DNA from: Corbicula japonica
Taxonomy: Eukaryota > Mollusca > Bivalvia > Venerida > Cyrenidae
Assembly: GCA_038501625.1 (NCBI GenBank)
Contig: JAZAYU010000914.1
Coordinates: 1 to 64,000 of the forward strand
Length of the DNA: 64,000 nt
Direction of reading: 5' to 3'
The notes under the pieces were generated by a model, which was given only the letters and a program-made list of their open reading frames with translations, was not told the DNA's origin and did not search any database. Shown here one piece after another: positions 57,300 through 64,000 of the stretch. The position numbers and the translations under genes are program-made. Positions within the stretch are counted from its first letter, which is position 1. Each line of letters begins with the position of its first letter.

Positions 57300-57480
57300 A
57301 CTCTTGGGGTTTTTATCGCACGAATGAACAGACTAATCCATACCAGCTGGCATATCATGCCGTCTGATCAGGATCTACACTATTCACGTACTGATTCATT
57401 CGGTTATTTCCGATCAAGAAGGAAGCATCGTAGATCCTAATTCAGGCAGCATTTTGACTGCTTAACTTTTTTCCATCTAT
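57300..57480. mobile_element. Family A MITE inside the 2.8-kb transposon
   Basis: ACCAGCTGGCATATCATGCC, GTCTGATCAGGATCTACACT and TCGGTTATTTCCGATCAAGA identify it. Confidence 0.6.
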
Positions 57481-57789
57481 ACACTTTATGTTATTTTAAT
57501 TATATTGACGGACAGTTATTGATCTTTCCAAAGATTACATATCATGAATGAAAGTAACTAAATTGTTAACAACATTAATTATCACAATGTTGCAGAATCT
57601 GCAGTCTGTGAGATTTTAAAAATCGTGTTTTGAAACTTGAATTAGTTACAATTAATATAGAATAAGGATGAAGATCGATGTTATCGATGTTATGTATATG
57701 CATTTATCTCACTACTTCCTCTTTTCTTGACATACTTATCATCTCTTATGTTATTGTGGAATCATTCATTTTCCTAGCTTATTTTAAAA

Positions 57790-57915
57790 CAGCATATAAT
57801 AAGGATTTATCGCATGTGTGACTAGTTTTGATCCAGATAAGATGGCACATCCATGCCATCCCATCTAGTTCTACACTGTTCGCCCACGCGAAAATTGACA
57901 TATACCGTGGAGTAA
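57790..57915. mobile_element. Family A MITE fragment inside the 2.8-kb transposon
   Basis: TTTGATCCAGATAAGATGGC, CTACACTGTTCGCCCACGCG and GTGGAGTAAAG are recognisable. The central part is deleted. Confidence 0.5.
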
Positions 57916-58447
57916 AGAAAAATAATTAATTTTTTATTTATACTGCACATATGAAATTTCAAGACTCCCCCAGTTAATGGTATCGGAGTATGAACATTTT
58001 GAAAAATATTTAGCGTATTTTAATGATACATGAAAAAGTAATAAGTTGTTCAATTTTGCCCAGTGACATGTACAAACAGTAACACATTGTCAGGTTAAAG
58101 CATGAATTAAAAAAATGAAATGGTTACACGTTAACAGGTTGAATTTTTTGATTTTTGAAGATCACAAGCCCACCATAGTTTAGATTGCTCACTGCTACCT
58201 ACCTGTAAACTTATAAAAAACTGTCAGTACTGTTGCTGATGAATAAAATTCATATTCAAATTAAAACAAGTTATAATAAAAAGTGATTTTGCGATTAAAT
58301 CATGGCGAAATTTAATTATTTAACCATCCAGTTAATATTATTTAAGTTTATAATTAACATTTCAACTGTTTTGTCACAGTGGAGGGTTAATTTTCTAGTC
58401 TTCATAGTCACAGGTTTTCAGGAACCTTCAGTACCGTAATGGTGAAT

Positions 58448-58476
58448 TGGTCACGTGACTACCAATATGGCGGCGG
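58448..58476 (+). promoter_or_regulatory. Promoter-like patch inside a transposon
   Basis: TTGGTCACGTGACTACCAAT is followed at once by ATGGCGGCGGTC. The E-box palindrome and the CAATATGGCGGC YY1-type site are the same pair seen at the RPE and PECR starts. The ATG opens only 16 codons (MAAVNLSILGLSIHWA). This may be a captured 5' end of a host gene. Confidence 0.45.
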
Positions 58477-59246
58477 TCAATTTATCAATTCTGGGATTGT
58501 CTATACACTGGGCCTAATGGAAAATAGGTCAGTTGAGGCACAATGTATGCTTAAATTTTCAAATTAATCTAGAGAAAATATTTGAAGTTTGTGTCATAAG
58601 ATTTAAAAAATCATGCACCTGTCATAAAAATGATGGACTGAGCCATAAAAAATATGTTAGGCACATCTACACATGATACCAAGTACCTCACTTGTTTAAA
58701 GTTTCAAGTCAGTATCTTTAAAAATGTAGCAGTAGTTTGTGCCGCAATATTTTTTTAAAATCCTGCCGTTATACAAAACAATATGTCGCTGTGAACTGAA
58801 TGTTGCAACAGAAAATTTGTAAATGCAATCTTTAATAAAATAGAACAATTTTTTCTTTTAAATTTATTTTTCCCTGACTTTTCACTGACTTTTCAGGATT
58901 TATATTTTTCACTGACCAATTTTCAAAATTCCCTGACAATTCCCTGACCTTGAAAAAAAATCAAATTTCCCTGACTTTTCAAGTCCGCTGGCAACCCTGG
59001 TTAAGATCCCAATCAGATGGCACGGATGTGCCAGCTGATCTGGATCTAAACTGTTCGCCCACGCAATAAAGGTGTATCTACAGAGGAAAGGGTTAAGGAA
59101 AGTGGTCAATGTAAATGCAGCCTGTATGAGAACCTAATTACAATAGTTGGCATGAAAAAACTTAAGAGTTTTAGCTTGAGGTCCTACACCAGTAACTGGC
59201 AAATAAAACAGAAATGATTTCATAAGAGTTATAAACATGATATTTG

Positions 59247-62200
59247 TCAGTTTTTCAAGGATTTTCTTGATCTCAACTTTCTAGTGCCGCGATACTGATC
59301 CTGTAGTGCAACATCTCCCAGCATCTGTAGGTTATACGTCTCCTCGACCAGCTCTACATTCTCCTGTATATCTATCGGTACTGGATCGTTTATCACCTGA
59401 CTGTCTCTTTCTATCACATACTCTCCCTTGTCGTTCTTGACAACATGGATTTCTATTGGTTCTTCTGAATTTTCACCATCACTAACGTTGTTGTTCTCAT
59501 TAAAAGATACATCCTGTATTTGTCCAATGAACTCCATTTTACCATTTCCGACTAGTTTCTTGTAATTTGCATCATTAGTGTCCCTTGTGTTGATAACATG
59601 CTGTCTTTTCTTTTGACCAGAGGCATCGATGATGGAGACCAGACAGACACTCTCACCACCATCAGCTTCACTTCCATTGTCCAACTTCTCTACCAGAATT
59701 ATACCACTTGAACTAGACTGGACTGGTTCGGATAAAATTGGCATATCACAAAGCTGGTTCAGTCTGGAACTGTTTGCTGACTGAGCTGTATCATTCTGGT
59801 AGGAAGTGGAAACTGAGGTATTATGGGAGGACATAGATGACAATGTATTGTGGGAGGAAGAGGCTGATACAGATGTGGAATTCTGGGAGGATGCTGGTTC
59901 TTCATGTGTTGTCAGTTCTACACTCTCATATCTTACTGTCTGCAGACGAAATGAGCCATCTGTGTGTCTTTTATACCTGAAATAAAAAACGAAAATGCTT
60001 GTTTTGAACCTTTGTAAAAACATCAAGATGTCAAGCAGCCAAAGAGAGAAGATTCAACTGCAGTCTACAGCTTATATACATATGTACATACATAGTACAC
60101 TGTTAGGTATGTCAAGTATTTCAAATTTTATGGCCAACATTATTTGTTACAAGACGAGAAATGTAACCAAGTATTTCTGTATTGCTTCACACTTGAAGAC
60201 CCCAGAAAAGATTATCTGTAGGATATTTCACTGGGCACTCTGTATATGTTTGCTTAAATCTCAGTTACTACATACAGCCAGTAAGAACTATCATAGTCAT
60301 AAACTTGGTTAACTCAACTCCATGGATATGCCTTTTATCAAATGGGCAACCTGTGTGCATTAAAATCAGCCATCAAATGATGGAAGTAGGTCCGACAGAT
60401 ATTTAAAAATGGATTTGGAAACTTTAATTATTCATGGAAATGTGAAATGAAGGTTCCTGTGACCTTGACCTGTTTTACCCAAAATCCATAGTGGTCATAT
60501 TCTGACCAGAGAACTGTTCTATAACATACAGAACATCAAGACTGGTGAGATAGTTCGAACCAATTTCAGTCATCACTCAAAAGCATACTTTAACCCTTTC
60601 CTCCATATATATGCATTTTTACGCATGTACGACCAGTGTAGATCCAGATCAGCCGGCAAATCCGTGCATTCTGATCAGGATCTGCACTGGTCGCATTTTG
60701 ATCAGAAATGACCTAATGAACAAAAAAGCGAACAGTTTAGATCCTGATCAGACGGCAAGGATGTGCCAGCTGATCTAGATCTAAACTGTTTGCCCATGCA
60801 ATAAAGGCATATCTATGGAGGAAAGGGTTAAAGTCATGGTGACATTTACCTTATGACCCATAAAACAACAACCTGCAAAACTCTGAGTCATCTACTCTAA
60901 AACACCAATCTAGTATCTTAAGGAGAACTTATTGCCAACCTCACTAGTGTCAAATGTAAACTTGATACTTTAAACAAGGTAAAAAAAAGGTTCTGATCTC
61001 AGTAAACATGGATACATGATAGATGAATTCCATGTAAAAATAAATTTCTACATTTTAATGGGAGGGAGAAAAAACTAGAATTTCAGGTTCTGACCTATAA
61101 ATAGTCCACTGGATGTTCCTACTCGGGCTAGTCAGACAAGGGCTTACTCTAAATAGTCCCAATTTTTTTTTGCCTTTTGGAGGCATTAAATGGCTAATGA
61201 AAGGAACATGTTTAGTAAATGACATGCTTTTACTTACACAGTGATGGCAAATTTTTGTTTGGAAATGCAGTATATGGAAATAGGCCCTGGTTTTAGGATG
61301 GCATATGTACCGGTAAAACAGTTTTGTAGTTCACACAGAAGTGAAAATAACAGAACACTGGTTTCGCATTTTTTTTTCAAAATAAAAAACATTCGGGCGA
61401 AGTGATTTTCGAGGGGTGGGCGGGGATGAGAATCTAGGAATTTATTTTCTATTGTCTTATCATTCTTTATGTCAATGATGGCATTGTTCATCCAGATGAT
61501 ATATTCCAAGTATTAAGTGAATAGGCCAAGTACTTTCAAAGTTATCGGCAACATTAAGTTTCATGTTGAAGTTGGGGGACTACCGGACGACACTACAACA
61601 ACATCGCTGTACATTACTATCCCTATGTGTCTACCAGCTATTGCAGGCAACACATTAAAACAACAAATAAAATACCTGAATCTGGAATGGCCAGCAGGCC
61701 AGTTGAACTTGTGTTTTCTCTTGAGATGATGGGTGAGTAGATTTCCTCGAGAAAACGATGATTCACAAACATGACACTGGTATACAGCATCACTCTTCTA
61801 CAAAAATAATATAACATTAGCTAAAATTGACATACAACTATTTAAGAATGTTACATGGAAATTTTATCAAAACTGACCTAGCAGTTTCAGAGTAAATGTC
61901 ACCTGAATTTTAAGCTTTTAAGTAAATCTGTGATGCATTTGATGATGCAAAATTAAATCCAATGTTTGTAGCTTGTTCAAGCTTGGAAAATTTAATATTT
62001 AGATTAAAACAGAAACTATTGCCAAACATACAAGTGAAAATAGGAATAATATTATTTTAAGTAAACGATATGATGCAAGAGAAAACTGTCTGTTTTTGGG
62101 ATGTTGATTGGAACCAATTTTCAATCAAAAGTCAATGTGACCTTGACAATTGACCCTTTAAACATGAAGGCTCAGATACAAGCCTGCTGACTTAGTTCAA

Positions 62201-62403
62201 AATTTTTCAGTTATTTATAGGAAATCAATTTTCAATGAAAGGTCAGTGTGACAGTATCACATACCTGGTGCATACGGCGCATGTGGGCCTCCAGAGCCCG
62301 AAAGTTCTTGGATTTAAAACTGCAACCTGACACTGCACATTCCATTGGTTCATCTTCTGAATGTCTCTCCAAGTGCTTCTTTAAATCAGCAACTGACTTA
62401 CAC
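59247..62403 (-). CDS. HINFP: Histone H4 transcription factor (HINFP), 3' part
   Basis: Minus-strand exons seen: 62403-62265, 61797-61676, 59976-59247 (stop). Phases agree. The 5' exons are beyond the window. HINFP is a nuclear C2H2 protein that binds histone H4 promoters and drives their S-phase transcription. Exon A ends one finger ([14 protein letters not shown]) and codes a second ([20 protein letters not shown] to RRMH). Exon B codes [20 protein letters not shown] and [15 protein letters not shown]. The last exon continues [22 protein letters not shown], a run nearly unique to HINFP (human reads RYKEHEDGYMRLQ, then VRYESVEL). The remaining roughly 220 residues are Ser- and acid-rich and diverged, ending [14 protein letters not shown], a basic tail. 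Identity rests on the [16 protein letters not shown] block. The C-terminus is lineage-specific. Confidence 0.9.
60590..60831. mobile_element. Family A MITE in the last HINFP intron, near-complete
   Basis: The ends are TTAACCCTTTCCTCCATATA and TATGGAGGAAAGGGTTAA. Both inner palindromes are intact. This is among the best-preserved copies. Confidence 0.85.
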
Positions 62404-62514
62404 CTAAATTTAGAACACCAAACATTTTTTTTTCATCAAAAGTTTTAAGGGCATTTTACTGCAACTTTTCAGATGTATCAGAATAGTTTAAAAGTAGACA
62501 ATATAAATTTTTTT

Positions 62515-62580
62515 CTTTGCCGTCTTGTGCCGTCTGATCAGGATCTGCACTGCCACTGGTCACATTTTAGTCAGAAAAAA
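62515..62580. mobile_element. Family A MITE fragment
   Basis: TTGTGCCGTCTGATCAGGAT, CTGCACTG and TCACATTTTAGTCAGAAA remain. It ends where the next repeat starts. Confidence 0.55.
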
Positions 62581-62587
62581 ACTTAAC

Positions 62588-64000
62588 AAGTGGGCCATGA
62601 TGGCCCTAAATCGCTCACCTGAGTACAAAAGTACTCTCAGTTTTTAATTGTGAATGGAAAGGTTCACAATGGTGGACCCAGGGGACATAATTTGAACAAA
62701 CTTGGTAGACATCCACTAGACAATGCTACATACCAAATATCTAACCTTTAGGCATTGAGGTTTCCAGTAAGAAGATTTTTAAAGATTGCCTTTTGTACAT
62801 ATTAAGGGCCCCTGGGGTGGGGCCAATATTAACCCAAGGGCCAACATTTAAACAATGTTGGTAAAGGGTCTCTTCACAATACTCAACACCAAATATCAAA
62901 GGTATAGTCCCATCAGTTTCGGAAAGAAATGATATTTCATGTTTTCCTATAATTATATAAATCAATGTAAACTAAGAGAACCCTGGGGCGTGGCCAATTT
63001 TGGCCCAGAGGACATAATTTGAACAAACTTGGTAGACATCTACTAGACAATGCTACATACCAAATATCTAAGCTTTAGGCATTGAGGTTTCCAGTAGGAA
63101 GATTTTTAAAGATTGCCTTTTTTTACATATTAAGGGCCCCCAGGGCGGGGCCAATTTTGACCCCAGGGCCAACATTTAAACAATGCTGGTAAAGGGTCTC
63201 TTCACAATACTCAACACCAAATATCTAAGGTCTAGTCCTTTTAGTTTCTGAGAAAAATGATATTTCATGTTTTCCTATATAAATCAATGTAAACTAAGAG
63301 AACCCTGGGGCGTGGCCAATTTTGGCCCAGAGGACATAATTTGAACAAACTTGGAAGATATCCACTAGACAATGATACATACCAAATATCTAAGCTTTAG
63401 GCATTGAGGTTTCCAGTAGGAAGATTTTTAAAGTTTTCCTTTTTTACATATTAAGGGCCCCCAGGGCGGGGACAATTTTGACCCCAGGGCCAACTTTTAA
63501 ACAAAGTTGATACACAATACTCAGCACCAAATATCCAAAATCTAGTCCTATTAGTTTCTGAGAAAAATGATTTTTTTCCCATATAACTATATGTAAACCA
63601 AGAGAACACTCGGGCGTGGCCGATTTTGGCCCAGGGGACATAATTTGAACAAATTTAGTAGACATCCATTAGACAATGCTACTTACCAAATATCTAAGCT
63701 GTATGCATTGTGGTTTGTGAGAAGAAGATTTTTAAAGATTTCCTATATAAGTCTATGTAAAATGAAGTGACCCCTGGGGCGGGGCCAATTTTGACACCAG
63801 GGAAATAATTTGAACAATCTTTGTAGAGTTCCACTAGAGGGTCCTAAATGCCAAATATCTAAGCTCTAGGCCTTGTGGTTTCAGACAAGAAGATTTTTAA
63901 AGTTTTTCCTTTAGGTTGCCATGGCAACCAGAGTTCTGCATGGAATTGATTTCATAGAACAACTTTGGAAGAGCTTCATGCAAGGAAGATGTTGTTTAAA
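62588..64000. mobile_element. Tandem-core repeat element running off the right edge
   Basis: It begins AGTGGGCCATGATGGCCCTA then AATCGCTCACCTGAG, a start seen widely in bivalve repeats (from memory, unverified). The core is a roughly 324-bp unit repeated about four times: AACCCTGGGGCGTGGCC, CATAATTTGAACAAACTTGG, GGCATTGAGGTTTCCAGTA and GGGCCCCCAGGGCGGGGCC. Short open frames in it repeat with the unit and are not genes. Confidence 0.65.

Larger units (their letters stand above)
56208..58999. mobile_element. 2792-bp transposon with CAGGGTTGCCAGC ends inserted in a MITE
   Basis: The ends CAGGGTTGCCAGC and GCTGGCAACCCTG are exact inverse copies of 13 bp. GTTAA flanks both sides (56203-56207 and 59000-59004), a 5-bp duplication that includes TTAA. 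Subterminal TTCCCTGACTTTTCACTGAC blocks are repeated near both ends in the same direction. It contains two older family A fragments and a promoter-like patch near 58450. There is no long frame, so the copy is non-autonomous. The TTAA could point to a piggyBac-like mechanism, with one terminal base unexplained. Confidence 0.8.
56058..59097. mobile_element. Family A MITE split by a 2.8-kb insertion
   Basis: The left half runs 56058-56207 (TTAACCCATTCCTCCATAAA to GCAAACAGTTAA). The right half runs 59000-59097 (GTTAAGATCCCAATCAGATG to GAGGAAAGGGTTAA). Removing the insert and one GTTAA gives an uninterrupted family A copy (AACAGTTAAGATCCC). Confidence 0.85.

Noticed and set aside
61234..61509. 91-codon minus-strand open frame in a HINFP intron
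   Set aside because: Lies between two well-defined HINFP exons and has no similarity or splice sites.

Overview
This is animal nuclear DNA, most likely from a heterodont bivalve (a clam). It is AT-rich, its genes are split by many introns with GT..AG borders, and it is crowded with short inverted-repeat transposons and tandem-core repeats of the kind described in bivalve genomes. The taxon is an inference from repeat style and protein similarity; nothing here proves the species.

Four conserved genes could be assembled exon by exon, each with consistent reading phases. (1) An hnRNP A/B-type RNA-binding protein on the minus strand (30258 down to 20258): nine coding exons, two RRMs, a long Gly/Met-rich tail and an unusual Arg-rich N-terminus. 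(2) A peroxisomal trans-2-enoyl-CoA reductase (PECR) on the minus strand (45547 down to 35406): about 308 aa, ending in the peroxisomal signal SKL, with a tandemly duplicated exon that looks mutually exclusive. (3) Ribulose-phosphate 3-epimerase (RPE) on the plus strand (46910 to 50811): five exons, 231 aa, head to head with PECR. (4) The 3' part of a HINFP (histone H4 transcription factor) orthologue on the minus strand (62403 down to 59247); its earlier exons lie beyond the right edge. A possible first exon of an unidentified gene runs off the left edge, and a lone C2H2 zinc-finger exon sits near 4.2 kb.

The rest is mobile and repeated DNA. A 5'-truncated non-LTR retrotransposon (12127-14536) sits inside a 32-bp satellite with a 6-bp target duplication, and its reverse transcriptase has one in-frame stop. 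About 22 copies of a roughly 240-bp double-hairpin MITE are scattered through the window. A second, 145-bp foldback MITE is present in three full copies with CAGN target duplications. Two larger non-autonomous elements with arrays of short iterated motifs at their ends and 8-bp target duplications occupy the first introns of the hnRNP and PECR genes. Two Helitron-like elements have tandem cores. A 2.8-kb element is inserted in a MITE and carries a promoter-like patch.

The most interesting observations are the duplicated PECR exon next to a minisatellite that copies the exon-7 splice donor eight times, the two transposons with iterated-motif ends, and the datable nested insertions.
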